Positions 15,454 through 24,180 of a stretch of DNA of 29,977 nt are shown here, piece by piece. Both the position numbers and the translations under genes were made by a program. The DNA lies in contig QEFN01000008.1 of the NCBI GenBank assembly GCA_003086555.1, forward strand, positions 1 to 29,977, read 5' to 3'. This stretch comes from Sulfolobus sp. SCGC AB-777_G06. Lineage in GTDB: Archaea; Thermoproteota; Thermoprotei_A; Sulfolobales; Sulfolobaceae. The notes below the pieces were generated by a model. The model was not told the DNA's origin, did no database searches, and saw only the letters and a program-made list of their open reading frames with translations. Positions within the stretch are counted from its first letter, which is position 1. Each line of letters opens with the position of its first letter.

Positions 15454-17754
15454 ATGATGACAATTACAGACGCGTCACTCTTTAGTAGAGCTTTGACTAC
15501 AATAGACATTAAGAAAATAGAGGAGTATCTCGATAAAACTGAGCAAGTGGTTTACGTGGGCAAGGCTACATCCGTCTCAGGTGACTTAATAAGATATGCT
15601 AGAGCCAAATATGTCGCATCTCCTAACCTTTTAGGTAATGGAAATAAGATAGAGGAGAGCAAAGAACAGAACGGTTCTTCAGTTTATAAATACTATAATG
15701 TGGCCCCTGGTTTAACATTCGAGGAATTATTAACTGAGTTAAGGCCTTCGGGCTTTGTACCCGTTCTTTTACCCTTCTACCTAAAGGGGACAGTAGGAGG
15801 GTTTATATCGAGTAATGGTTCAGGATTTGGTAGTTATAAGTTCGGTTTTGTGAGGGGTAAAAAGGAAGTACACAAGCTCGTTGGATCTACTATAGCAACT
15901 ATAATGACAGCTAAGTATCCAGAGGTCATAGAAGTAGACACGGAGACAGAATATGCGTGGAGTGCCGTAATTGTAGACGGTAAGGAAAGGTATTATTTGC
16001 CCTCATTTTACGCTAAATTTTTGGGTATAAGCAGTGGTGGTGAAGTAGATTCCTATACTTTGCTTAGTGACTTTAGCTCTCAGATAATAAGAAGTTTTAA
16101 GAAGGACTATTTCCCTCTAATCCTTTTATATCCACCGGCTTCCAGAAATAAGATCTTTTCGATCCCGAACTATGAGGAAGTTTTGACTTACATTATAAAT
16201 TATAACTCGCCTGAGAAGTATTACGTAACTATAGGTAACGCAAAATTTAATGATCTGGAGGAGATCTCTGAATTCCTGCTGAAAAACATAGATGTAAAAC
16301 CTTTTCCCAGCCCAAGGGAATATACAACATTAGAATTAGCAATTCTGAGAGAGATTGGAAAGAAAGTAAAGACACCTAAGCAATACAGTAAAATATCCAA
16401 ATTATACGTAGACTCATTAAAGTGCATAAATTGTGGGTTATGTTTAGATGTTTGTTTAGCATATAAAATAACGGGTAACCCAGTCTTTTCTCCCATGGGT
16501 AGAATAGGTCGTCTTATATTTGAAGAGACTAGCTTCGAAACATGTTTCGGTTGTAGTAAAGACGAGGAGATATGTCCAGTAAATATCCCTATTAGTGAAT
16601 TAATGACTGAAGGTTTAAACAAAGTATCACCAACTACTAAGCCTCCGATTGAGATATCTGACGTGACGGATGACATAAGAGCACTTGAGAAGAAGTTAAA
16701 TGAGAAGTATAGGAATAGACCTCTATTCCTCCTATTTGTGGGGTGTGCTGCTAAATATGATCCTATTGGTCTGAGAGGGTTCTTACAGTTCTTATTAGAT
16801 AATGGAGATAAGCTCCCTGCACGATTCTCTCCTAGAGTTAGACTAATCTCTGGGAGGTGCTGTGGCTTCGACGACTATTTAGCAGGAGATGACGAAGAAG
16901 CAAGGAAGAAAGTTATATCAATCATTGAAGAAAAGAACAACAGTGGGGCTATAAACGTATACTTTATGTGTCCGGAGGGTTTGTACGTTTACAACAAGTT
17001 TTCTGACCAAAAAGGGATTTTAGCTTATGAGGTAATTAAGGATAATGTCCAAGGAAAAATACATACCGGTTGTTGGGCTAAGAAATTAGGAATTAAAGGT
17101 GATGATGATGAGTGTGCGGGTTTGACTTTTACTACTTATCAGGGTTTTCCATTCCCTTATAACAAAAAGCAAGTAGCGACAATATGTCCTTTCTCGACGT
17201 GGAAGTTCGGAACTTTATCGGTATACGGTCAACTTTATAAAGAGAACGTAATTCAGCAGACCGAAGTCGCCGAGAATGCTGCTAATATCGAGAAAGAAAT
17301 CTTAGATTTAGCACTTGTTTCGATGAAAGATGCGTTAATCCAGTCAGTAGATGAAATTGCAGAAAAAGTCGTGCTATGGAGCCTAGGAGGAGAGCAGTAC
17401 TTCATAACAATTGCCTTCCCTATATTGTCAAAACACTTCAGTGACACTTATAAGAGCAACCTAAAGTCATCTGACAAAAAGGATTTAATCGTCAAGTATC
17501 TAAAATCCATAATAAACGACCCCATAATGTTAGACAGTAAGCTTACTTTAGTTATTGATTACCTTAAGAGCCAGAACTATGAAGATGTGGTTTCAGATGC
17601 ACAGTCCAAGATAGTTACCTCACCAAGGCTAGAGTTCTCTGTGGCAGATATAGCTAAGTCAGAGGAGATGAAAAAGGCTTTAAGGGAGATAATTAGAAGA
17701 GCAATAACTACTAGGACAATAGAAAGGATATTTAAGGACGTCTTATATTCTTGA
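15454..17754 (+). CDS. FAD-linked oxidoreductase with Fe-S clusters and CCG domain
   Basis: The 766-residue protein joins an N-terminal FAD-binding (PCMH-type) region to an Fe-S and cysteine-rich part. GTVGGFISSNGSGFGSYKFG (112-131) resembles the FAD loop of D-lactate/glycolate dehydrogenases. A first cluster motif is C324xxC327xxC330xxxC334; a second is C364xxC367, x6, C374-P375, wider than usual. The rest has CCG-like features: C431 (GCAAK), C469-C470-G, C506, C540, C554 and C578. It resembles GlcD fused to GlcF/GlpC and would oxidise a 2-hydroxyacid or related substrate, passing electrons to quinone or another Fe-S acceptor. The classic FAD-oxidase C-terminal substrate domain is not evident. 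The start ATG is leaderless from the TATA at 15422. Confidence 0.8.
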   Translation: MMTITDASLFSRALTTIDIKKIEEYLDKTEQVVYVGKATSVSGDLIRYARAKYVASPNLLGNGNKIEESKEQNGSSVYKYYNVAPGLTFEELLTELRPSGFVPVLLPFYLKGTVGGFISSNGSGFGSYKFGFVRGKKEVHKLVGSTIATIMTAKYPEVIEVDTETEYAWSAVIVDGKERYYLPSFYAKFLGISSGGEVDSYTLLSDFSSQIIRSFKKDYFPLILLYPPASRNKIFSIPNYEEVLTYIINYNSPEKYYVTIGNAKFNDLEEISEFLLKNIDVKPFPSPREYTTLELAILREIGKKVKTPKQYSKISKLYVDSLKCINCGLCLDVCLAYKITGNPVFSPMGRIGRLIFEETSFETCFGCSKDEEICPVNIPISELMTEGLNKVSPTTKPPIEISDVTDDIRALEKKLNEKYRNRPLFLLFVGCAAKYDPIGLRGFLQFLLDNGDKLPARFSPRVRLISGRCCGFDDYLAGDDEEARKKVISIIEEKNNSGAINVYFMCPEGLYVYNKFSDQKGILAYEVIKDNVQGKIHTGCWAKKLGIKGDDDECAGLTFTTYQGFPFPYNKKQVATICPFSTWKFGTLSVYGQLYKENVIQQTEVAENAANIEKEILDLALVSMKDALIQSVDEIAEKVVLWSLGGEQYFITIAFPILSKHFSDTYKSNLKSSDKKDLIVKYLKSIINDPIMLDSKLTLVIDYLKSQNYEDVVSDAQSKIVTSPRLEFSVADIAKSEEMKKALREIIRRAITTRTIERIFKDVLYS

Positions 17755-17773
17755 AATAAGCTGTTTGGTAAAA

Positions 17774-17783
17774 GTTTTTAATC
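17774..17783 (+). promoter_or_regulatory. TATA box for the exported protein gene
   Basis: GTTTTTAATC is centred about 27 bases before the ATG at 17806, so the mRNA is probably leaderless or has a very short leader. It lies in the 51-base spacer after the oxidoreductase gene. Confidence 0.4.
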
Positions 17784-17805
17784 TTTACGGATAACATCAT
17801 AAATC

Positions 17806-18660
17806 ATGAAGGCGTTATTTAAAGGAGTTTTAATAACAATCGTGGTTTTAGTCTCAGTATTAGGTTTCCTTATGTTTGAAACACATAGCCTAGCGTCTAG
17901 CTCACAACAAACTACTTTAGAAGATCCACACTACATAGGTACAATCTATATATACAACCTTTCCGCATTAAGTAACTTTGTTTCGGCTTATGGTTACAAT
18001 GTGAGTAATCTCACTAACATATTCGGAGAAGGAGTAATTCACGTACTTGAGTACAACAACACAAGAGGAGTACTAGGTTATATTCAAGTGGAAGGACCGG
18101 AAGCTTCCTTAATATTTTATTATATAAACTCGACTTTAACACAACATGGGTTCAAACAAGGCTCTTATAAGAACCTCATATACTATTACGCCAACAAAAC
18201 TGCAATAGGTTTCGACGGTCATTACGTGTATCTTGCTCACGATAATATATCTACGTCTGAAGCCGTAAATATGATAATTTCTCTGTATAACTCTCCTAAG
18301 GTTCTACCTTCCCCAATAAGCGGCTTAATATTTCAAGGATATGTAAAGAACACGAGTTTTGAAGGGTTTGCCAACGACCAGATGATAATATTAAAGGCTA
18401 ATTCAACCTCTGCAAACTTCACAAAGCTTGAAAATCTATTCCATTTCTTCCTATTCGAAACCCATAAGTATAGTTTTGAAGGAAATGTTATAATAAAGAA
18501 CTCTACGGCAGTAGTTTATGAATTGACTGCACAGAAAGACAACGGACAGTCTGTATACGTCATAATAGGTATTGAAAAGGAAACCAATGGAGTGGATTAT
18601 GGAGCTATGATAATTTCTCCTAAACAAATAAATTCCACTGAAATCTTTAACTATATGTGA
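17806..18660 (+). CDS. exported, sequon-rich hypothetical protein
   Basis: The 284-residue protein has an N-terminal membrane segment (about 6-26) after two lysines, a signal anchor or peptide. The rest is predicted outside the cell and carries 12 N-glycosylation sequons (NxS/T), high for its size and typical of Sulfolobales surface proteins. There is no cysteine and little other motif content; the outside part looks beta-rich. No family is recognised. Its stop overlaps the GTG of the next gene by 4 bases (GTGA), so it is likely made together with that membrane protein, perhaps as an accessory external subunit. Confidence 0.75.
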   Translation: MKALFKGVLITIVVLVSVLGFLMFETHSLASSSQQTTLEDPHYIGTIYIYNLSALSNFVSAYGYNVSNLTNIFGEGVIHVLEYNNTRGVLGYIQVEGPEASLIFYYINSTLTQHGFKQGSYKNLIYYYANKTAIGFDGHYVYLAHDNISTSEAVNMIISLYNSPKVLPSPISGLIFQGYVKNTSFEGFANDQMIILKANSTSANFTKLENLFHFFLFETHKYSFEGNVIIKNSTAVVYELTAQKDNGQSVYVIIGIEKETNGVDYGAMIISPKQINSTEIFNYM

Positions 18661-20006
18661 AATACGATAATTTAACCTATCTTTTTTATATTCTTAAGTT
18701 CTTCATTTTATCAAGATTTACTAAAGGCTTTGTCATATTAACTATTGTATTTTCCGGTTTAATGGTGTTGTTTTACCTCAGCATAGGAAAAATAATATTT
18801 GTTACCTATCTATTTCCCCAACTAAAAATAAATGCCCTAGAATTTGTTACGTTCTTCTTAGTCTTTAATTTATTTTCCTCGATAGTACAAAAGGCAGACT
18901 TTGACTTTTTACTGACCTCCCCAGTAAAGACTACAACATTAGCCCTATTATATGTAGTAGGAAGCATGTTTACCGGGGGAGCTTACTTTATAGTTCTCAG
19001 TACTTACATGATTTTGCTCTATCCCCCTCCGTACTCATATATCGCTTTCACCTCTTTTTCAATTTTCGGAATAGCAGTTAGTTCTTTGACCTTGGCAAAA
19101 AACAAGTTCTATATAATCTTTGCGTTAGTTTTTCTAAGTTGGTTACCTTATTTTCACTTCTACTTTACACCAACAGCGTTAATATTTGGACACTTATTAA
19201 GCGGAATTCTAAGCTCCCTAATCCTTTCAGCACTCGTACTTTATTACTCCGTTAGGTATGCTGACTTACAACTATCTGGGTCTAAAGTTAGATCCAAAAG
19301 AAGCAGTCTCATTAATAGTAAACAATCTGTTCTTCGTATAATCTTGAATAATTATGAGTTCGTTTGGGGTTATGGTTCTACTTTTTCTGGGAGAAGGATA
19401 TTCTTCTACATTATCCCTTACTATAAGGCGATAGGGATTTCAGCCCTTATCTCCTTATTCTATCTGTGTGTAGAAATAACTTTTCGCCCATCGTTTTATA
19501 CGGGGATTATAGCACCTAATGTCCTGATCGTGTCCTTTCTGTCTACTACCGGTCTTTATGCACTTTCACAAGAGAGACCTTGGCTAACCTTTATGTCTTT
19601 AGACCAGGGGAGAATAATAGCAGAAAAAATAATTATTAAGACTCTGCAAACTGCCTTCCTCTCACTTCCCTTTGTAATTGTAGACACTATACTAGGGAGA
19701 TTTACAGTAGGCATGTCGCTTTTTAGTGGCGTAATGGCGGGGTACTTAGTCACAGCAATCCTTATGAGTAAATTGAACCCAATACAGTTCAGAGGTGAGG
19801 TTTACAACTACAAGGTAGGAAGCGGTATGATAGTGGTTATAATGGTTGATTATATAATTATAGCGCTGACAATTACAGCTGGTCTATTCTTGTTGACTAG
19901 CGTCTTGTTCTTGTTAACTTCAGTTTCTGTCCTCATTGTAGCTTCAATAAGAAAAAGTATGTGGGAAAAAATCAGCTTTAACCTTGTTGAGAAAGGTTTT
20001 CAGTAG
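18657..20006 (+). CDS. polytopic membrane protein, ABC-2-permease-like
   Basis: The 449-residue protein has about eleven or twelve membrane segments in two blocks separated by a basic loop (about 205-230). The first loop includes DFLLTSPVKTTTL (about 82-94), similar to the LLxxPVxxxxL coupling segment of ABC-2 permeases. No ATPase gene lies next to it, so it would have to use another ATPase, or the resemblance is only architectural. GTG start coupled (GTGA) with the exported glycoprotein-like gene. Its end overlaps the convergent MFS transporter gene by 29 bases. The substrate is unknown. Confidence 0.65.
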   Translation: MKYDNLTYLFYILKFFILSRFTKGFVILTIVFSGLMVLFYLSIGKIIFVTYLFPQLKINALEFVTFFLVFNLFSSIVQKADFDFLLTSPVKTTTLALLYVVGSMFTGGAYFIVLSTYMILLYPPPYSYIAFTSFSIFGIAVSSLTLAKNKFYIIFALVFLSWLPYFHFYFTPTALIFGHLLSGILSSLILSALVLYYSVRYADLQLSGSKVRSKRSSLINSKQSVLRIILNNYEFVWGYGSTFSGRRIFFYIIPYYKAIGISALISLFYLCVEITFRPSFYTGIIAPNVLIVSFLSTTGLYALSQERPWLTFMSLDQGRIIAEKIIIKTLQTAFLSLPFVIVDTILGRFTVGMSLFSGVMAGYLVTAILMSKLNPIQFRGEVYNYKVGSGMIVVIMVDYIIIALTITAGLFLLTSVLFLLTSVSVLIVASIRKSMWEKISFNLVEKGFQ

Positions 20007-21321
20007 TGATCTCCTCTAGTGGGACAAGATTTGTATCATAGCCTCTGAAAAACCACCATAATGAAGCTACGGCACCCATTCCCCAAAGTGTAAGGTTAAG
20101 TAAGACGTAATCAACTAACGGAATACTGCTCGTTAGGTAAACTGATATTGCATAAGAAACTATTGGTATACTCCTCACAAGACCTATCAGGAAAGCCCTA
20201 TTTTCCGTGGGGAATAAAAGAGGTTCCAATATTGTCCTTGCTCCCCATGCAAACTCACTGAATAACATGTTTAGTGCTAATAGGATGTAAAACATTACCA
20301 GATAAGCCCCAGTAATACTACTCGCTATCATAACTAGTGCGAGTATCGGTAACATAGTAACAGTACCTCCCATATAAGACAACATCACATAAAATCTAGT
20401 TCTTATCTTATCCACGATATATGATGCTAAGAAACCAGCTAATACAGTAGCTAGAGAAGCGACAAATATTATCGTGGATAGATAATATTGGTTGTTGGAG
20501 AAGTAATAATCTGCGATTGTATATGCCATCAGACCGAAAGTAAGGTACTGGGATACTCCTAAAATAACAAGGAACAAATATCTTGTTTTTAGAGGTATTT
20601 TATAGACTCTGTTATTGGTCATAGGAGTTACTGCGTCCTCTCCTTTGGTTAGTAGCAATTCGGCATTTTTCTCGGCTTCATTCACTTTACCTTTAGTTAC
20701 GAGCCATCTTACGGACTCCGGTAACGAAAATCTCACGAAAGTCAAGACAACACTAACCAGTATCGCCGACAATCCTAATACTTCCATTACAAACGTAGGA
20801 GAAGATATCTGCGAGAAGGCTATCAATGATAACGATGCAGCAACAGTTATTCCGATATTATCAAAATTAGGTATTAGAATCAACAGCTTTTCCCTCCACC
20901 TTAAGGGAAAGTTCTCAGCTGCGTAAGAAAGTCCAGTAGGTACTTCTCCCTCAACGCCTATATTTGCTAACAGAAGTCCCACAAGCACTAAAGGTAAAAA
21001 CGCAACACTGGAGGAGGATATATAATAAGCGGCACCAGAGACAATAAGCGCACCAACCAAATAGAGTATTAAAGTAATGTAAAACGTCTTCTTTCTCCCA
21101 AGTACTTTGTCTGAGAGATAAGGTAGCAATAACGTTCCTATTAACGGATATAGAGCTGGTAATGCTATGTATATCGGGTTTCCCTTAGCTAGGCTATATG
21201 TTAAAGGTGCGATTGAAGTAATAAGTCCCCACATTAAATAGCCTAAGCTGAGGGAGATGAACAGCTTCCAATGATTAATGCCCCACTTTGCTTCGTCCAC
21301 TTTTTCTGTTACTGTTGTCAT
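19978..21321 (-). CDS. MFS transporter, metabolite:proton symporter type
   Basis: The 447-residue protein has twelve predicted membrane segments. The loop between segments 2 and 3 carries LSDKVLGRKKTF (about 70-81), the MFS signature GxLxDxxGRK, and a second partly conserved copy VDKIRTRF lies in the C-terminal half. A central cytoplasmic loop (about 215-235) with ESVRWLV before it resembles the sugar porter and metabolite:H+ symporter families (PESxRWL). The likely role is uptake of an organic acid or sugar driven by protons, at the strongly acidic outside typical of the group. The promoter has a 23-base palindrome over its TATA box, so expression is probably controlled. The start is ATG. 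Confidence 0.88.
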   Translation of the reverse strand: MTTVTEKVDEAKWGINHWKLFISLSLGYLMWGLITSIAPLTYSLAKGNPIYIALPALYPLIGTLLLPYLSDKVLGRKKTFYITLILYLVGALIVSGAAYYISSSSVAFLPLVLVGLLLANIGVEGEVPTGLSYAAENFPLRWREKLLILIPNFDNIGITVAASLSLIAFSQISSPTFVMEVLGLSAILVSVVLTFVRFSLPESVRWLVTKGKVNEAEKNAELLLTKGEDAVTPMTNNRVYKIPLKTRYLFLVILGVSQYLTFGLMAYTIADYYFSNNQYYLSTIIFVASLATVLAGFLASYIVDKIRTRFYVMLSYMGGTVTMLPILALVMIASSITGAYLVMFYILLALNMLFSEFAWGARTILEPLLFPTENRAFLIGLVRSIPIVSYAISVYLTSSIPLVDYVLLNLTLWGMGAVASLWWFFRGYDTNLVPLEEITTENLSQQG

Positions 21322-21338
21322 TATGTAAAAATTTGAAT

Positions 21339-21361
21339 TAAGTAAGTTATAAACTTACTTA
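21339..21361. promoter_or_regulatory. palindromic operator covering the MFS TATA box
   Basis: TAAGTAAGTT (21339-21348) and AACTTACTTA (21352-21361) form a perfect 10-base inverted repeat around ATA. The minus-strand TATA-like GTTTATAAC lies in its middle, 26-27 bases before the MFS ATG at 21321. A dimeric regulator bound here would block TBP. No regulator gene adjoins it. Confidence 0.6.
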
Positions 21362-21407
21362 TAATATGATTATAAAAGGCTGATTAAATACCTCAAAACT
21401 TTGCTCA

Positions 21408-21665
21408 TCATGAAATAGGGAAACATTCCTTAACTTTCTGTATTAAATACTCTATTTCTTCTTTTTGTGGTTTGGGTACAAAATACCTCCAGCTCTCGTC
21501 ATTAAGCGAGGGAAAAGCCATCACAATTTTTTTGACAGTCTCGCACTCTTCATTATTTCTCATAAGTTTCGAGTTGTCTTTCACGAACTGTTTAAGAAAA
21601 CGTAATGCAGTTAGAGGTTTACCCATCCTAAGTAAGTTTTCAATTATGTCGATCGTTTGAACCAC
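21408..21665 (-). CDS. small hypothetical protein overlapping the APC permease gene
   Basis: The 85-residue helical protein is unknown. It starts 22 bases inside the end of the permease gene, so the two are cotranscribed. Two cysteines (C42 and C81) and a proline-containing middle (FVPKPQKEE, 62-70) are the only marked features. It has no membrane segment. Sulfolobales permeases are sometimes paired with small cytoplasmic partners, so a regulatory or accessory role is possible but unproven. A gap of 86 bases then separates it from the MFS promoter. Confidence 0.6.
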   Translation of the reverse strand: MVQTIDIIENLLRMGKPLTALRFLKQFVKDNSKLMRNNEECETVKKIVMAFPSLNDESWRYFVPKPQKEEIEYLIQKVKECFPIS

Positions 21666-22933
21666 CAGTGTATAGATCCAATTACAACACCTATGATTAA
21701 TGAAATTAACCCGTATAAAGAGGTCGAAGTTAGTGGTATCAGATTACTGAAAATACCGTAACCCATAAGGAGGGTAGAAAATACTGAAAGGAGCAAATCA
21801 GTCACTGTGACCTTGTTAACTACCTTCCTTTTGAAAAACGGGTAGACAGAGGAGATTATAACATGAGACGAGTATAATGTTATCAAACTGACTTCAGTAG
21901 TGTTAGTATACACCGAAACATAAGACTGCGAAACAGCCGCATACGTGTTTATTAACGTGAACATGAAGGCTAGTATTGCTATTGATACTACCATATCCCT
22001 TTTGACTAAAGTGTACGTTAGCCTTGAAAGGGCTACATAAGCGGCTGTAACCGAGCCTATTAAGCTATTAATCGTGAGGATGAAGAATATTAATGCGAAT
22101 TTACTTCCCATAAACTCTTGAGCTATGTAAAAACCTGGGTATTGAGTCACTTGGAGTAAATTAGAGACACCGACGTTACTATATCCTACGGCGGCTATTT
22201 CAAAATAAGACGCGAAGACCACCGTTATAGCTGCAACCCAGTAGGCTATAATATAGGACTTCCCTACGGTTTTTCCCTTACCTTTAGCTTCATATCCCAA
22301 GAAGAACGAGGCGCCTCCTCCAGCTAATGTAAATCCAACTGCTAAAGCCCCTGAGAAAAAGTCAGCAGGAGCAACGGTTAGTGATAGAGGAAGGGTTGAT
22401 ACCCCCGTGAGTGATAGGACTTTTATACCCAATATGAAAATTAACGCTACTTCTATGCTTGAAGTTATTAATGCGTAGATCAGTGGTGGTCTTATACCGG
22501 TCAGTAGAAGAAGCGTTAAAAGCAGGGGAATCGCGATCTCAAAAATCGCCGGACTTACGTCAAATTCTGAGGGTATAACTATCCCAGCTAGATAGGTTGA
22601 TGCTGAAGAGAGATATATACCGTAACTTAACCAATAAAGCCATCCGGCAATTCTCCCTAAGAGTTCACCTCCTCCACTCCTAGCGAAATCGTAAGTACCA
22701 CCAGTAGTCGCTATGACCTTTGAATAATTGTAACCGATCAAAACCCAAAGGAAGTAGATTAATGCCCCCATTATACCTGCTAGGAATGTAGAGGCTAAGG
22801 AACTCTGGAATGCGTACGTCAGGTAAGCCGAAACGGATCCAAGTGGGGCGATTGAACTGAGGGACTGAGCGTATACAAGCGAAGATCTAACTGATTCCTC
22901 CCTAGGCTCCAACTTCTTGGATAGATTAACCAT
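21644..22933 (-). CDS. amino acid permease, APC superfamily
   Basis: The 429-residue protein has about eleven to twelve membrane segments. The first segment begins with SLSSIAPLGSVSAYLTYA (about 28-45), the broken-helix region common in APC transporters (SxxxxG), and segment 3 region GRIAGWLYWLSYGIYL and GGGASFFLGYEAKGKG (about 205-220) match the family layout. Transport of amino acids or amines with protons or sodium is likely; the substrate cannot be read. The ATG at 22933 is divergent from the small gene at 22972 with 38 bases between them. The downstream 85-residue gene overlaps its end. Confidence 0.87.
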   Translation of the reverse strand: MVNLSKKLEPREESVRSSLVYAQSLSSIAPLGSVSAYLTYAFQSSLASTFLAGIMGALIYFLWVLIGYNYSKVIATTGGTYDFARSGGGELLGRIAGWLYWLSYGIYLSSASTYLAGIVIPSEFDVSPAIFEIAIPLLLTLLLLTGIRPPLIYALITSSIEVALIFILGIKVLSLTGVSTLPLSLTVAPADFFSGALAVGFTLAGGGASFFLGYEAKGKGKTVGKSYIIAYWVAAITVVFASYFEIAAVGYSNVGVSNLLQVTQYPGFYIAQEFMGSKFALIFFILTINSLIGSVTAAYVALSRLTYTLVKRDMVVSIAILAFMFTLINTYAAVSQSYVSVYTNTTEVSLITLYSSHVIISSVYPFFKRKVVNKVTVTDLLLSVFSTLLMGYGIFSNLIPLTSTSLYGLISLIIGVVIGSIHWWFKRST

Positions 22934-22941
22934 ACGTTTGC

Positions 22942-22949
22942 TTTAAATA
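22942..22949 (+). promoter_or_regulatory. TATA box for the 60-residue protein
   Basis: TTTAAATA is centred 26 bases before the ATG at 22972, so this mRNA is probably leaderless. On the minus strand, TAATTTTTAAT at about 22959-22969 may serve the permease. Confidence 0.5.
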
Positions 22950-22971
22950 AGGGACGTATTAATTTTTAATT

Positions 22972-23154
22972 ATGGTTAACAAAGAAGAGGTTGAGACTCT
23001 AGAGAAAGCTAAAGAAGAACTTCAGGATATACTTTCTGATATAGATGACTTATTAGAGAGAGCTTATAACGGAGAGGATCTGGACAAACGTGACCTAGAC
23101 AATATATTGAAGAGACTGGAAGATGTAAGAGATGATTTAAGAGAATTAAGTTGA
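22972..23154 (+). CDS. small acidic coiled-coil protein
   Basis: The 60-residue protein is almost all charged, with two helices (about 4-32 and 38-58) that have heptad leucines and isoleucines, probably a helical hairpin. No family is recognised. The ATG has a TATA element at exactly the leaderless distance, and the frame is intact, which supports a real gene. Its neighbours give no hint. It is divergent from the amino acid permease. Confidence 0.6.
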   Translation: MVNKEEVETLEKAKEELQDILSDIDDLLERAYNGEDLDKRDLDNILKRLEDVRDDLRELS

Positions 23155-23207
23155 AAATTCAAATTAAGCTCTAAAGCATTAAATGTAAAATTAAACATAA
23201 GACAATC

Positions 23208-23396
23208 GATTCGATATTCCTCTTAAGGATAATATTTACAGCGATTGGTACGGAGTTAATCGTGTTTGGGGGTATTCACTTGGTTTTCCATAAACTTAAT
23301 TCACCGGGATTTGGAGAGAAATGGGCTATAAACTTATCCATGACCTTGATATCCTTAAGTATAGCGTTATATCTTCTGTCCTTTCTTATTCTATAA
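23208..23396 (+). CDS. possible small two-pass membrane protein, start unresolved
   Basis: The frame ending at TAA 23394-23396 codes for two clear hydrophobic stretches, one about LIVFGGIHLVF and one about MTLISLSIALYLLSFLIL, separated by a turn with NSPGFGEKW. The frame is open back to 23175, but no ATG, GTG or TTG is found before the GTG at 23262, which would cut into the first membrane segment. It is either a gene with a rare start (ATT at 23190 or near), or a truncated remnant. It lies in an otherwise empty spacer after the coiled-coil gene. Confidence 0.35.
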   Translation, partial: DSIFLLRIIFTAIGTELIVFGGIHLVFHKLNSPGFGEKWAINLSMTLISLSIALYLLSFLIL

Positions 23397-23410
23397 CACT
23401 TTTATTTTTA

Positions 23411-24067
23411 CTACAGTTCAAATACCAATCTGGCGATTTTTTCCTCATACTTTCTAACCTCGTTATCAATCCTTTCTTCATAATCTTTAACATCAGCAAG
23501 GTTATTGTTTTTCACAAACCAGACGGGCAAAGTTACTTTACCGTCTAGATATTTACCAACGCTCTTGGGAACCCACACTTCCTTCCCTTTAATTACGAGA
23601 AGGTAAGCTTTATCGGTCTCCCCTTTGAGCTTTGTATCTAGTGAGATTACCTCGCCTCCTAATCTCTCTTCTACCCTCCTTCTGATTTGTAGGGTCAAGA
23701 ACTTCACAAGAGAGGTCTTATCTTCAAAATAATTCCCTGCGTATCTGTAAATTGTCATCTCATTAGTTTTGCAGATTTCGATCGTTTCTCCCTCAAATTC
23801 AGTACCCTTTATGCAATTAAGGTCTTCTAACGAATCTCCTTTCTTGACGAAATAATCTATAGATATGACTTTTCCGCCCCTCTTGTAAACTCTTTTTATT
23901 ACCGCGTCATCCTTCTCGTCTAAAATCCCCTCAACGTACTTCAGCGATTTCAGCGAGTGCCATGCTTTTTCCTTGAGTTTAACTTGCCTCCATTTTCCAC
24001 CGTCATAAGTGAAATAATACTCTTCCTCGTTTTTAGATATCTTTCCTATTCTTACGTTTATCGGCAT
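23411..24067 (-). CDS. hypothetical protein, lysine-rich, beta-rich
   Basis: The 218-residue protein is unknown. It alternates short beta-like strands and charged turns (about 1-185) and ends with a helical segment of KYEEKIARLV type. Three cysteines are present, with none in a motif. There is no membrane segment or signal peptide. The ATG at 24067 is at a good distance from the divergent diiron-like gene. It shares no obvious neighbour function. It could be a nucleic-acid or cell-division-related conserved protein of the order, but no evidence is seen here. Confidence 0.65.
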   Translation of the reverse strand: MPINVRIGKISKNEEEYYFTYDGGKWRQVKLKEKAWHSLKSLKYVEGILDEKDDAVIKRVYKRGGKVISIDYFVKKGDSLEDLNCIKGTEFEGETIEICKTNEMTIYRYAGNYFEDKTSLVKFLTLQIRRRVEERLGGEVISLDTKLKGETDKAYLLVIKGKEVWVPKSVGKYLDGKVTLPVWFVKNNNLADVKDYEERIDNEVRKYEEKIARLVFEL

Positions 24068-24151
24068 AATTGCGATCTACATCTTGGTTAGGAAGGCTTA
24101 AATTTGTAGATGCTCGCTTAAAAATTTGAATTCTCTTTTTTCTCACAGTCA

Positions 24152-24159
24152 TTTTAAAA
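24152..24159 (+). promoter_or_regulatory. TATA box of the diiron-like gene
   Basis: TTTTAAAA is centred about 26 bases before the GTG at 24181, supporting that GTG as a leaderless start. Confidence 0.5.
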
Positions 24160-24180
24160 TTCCCAGTAGATCTCAATATC

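Noticed and set aside
16221..16676. 151-codon open frame on the minus strand inside the oxidoreductase gene
   Set aside because: It lies opposite the Fe-S motif region of a clear gene and reads as low-complexity serine- and isoleucine-rich sequence.
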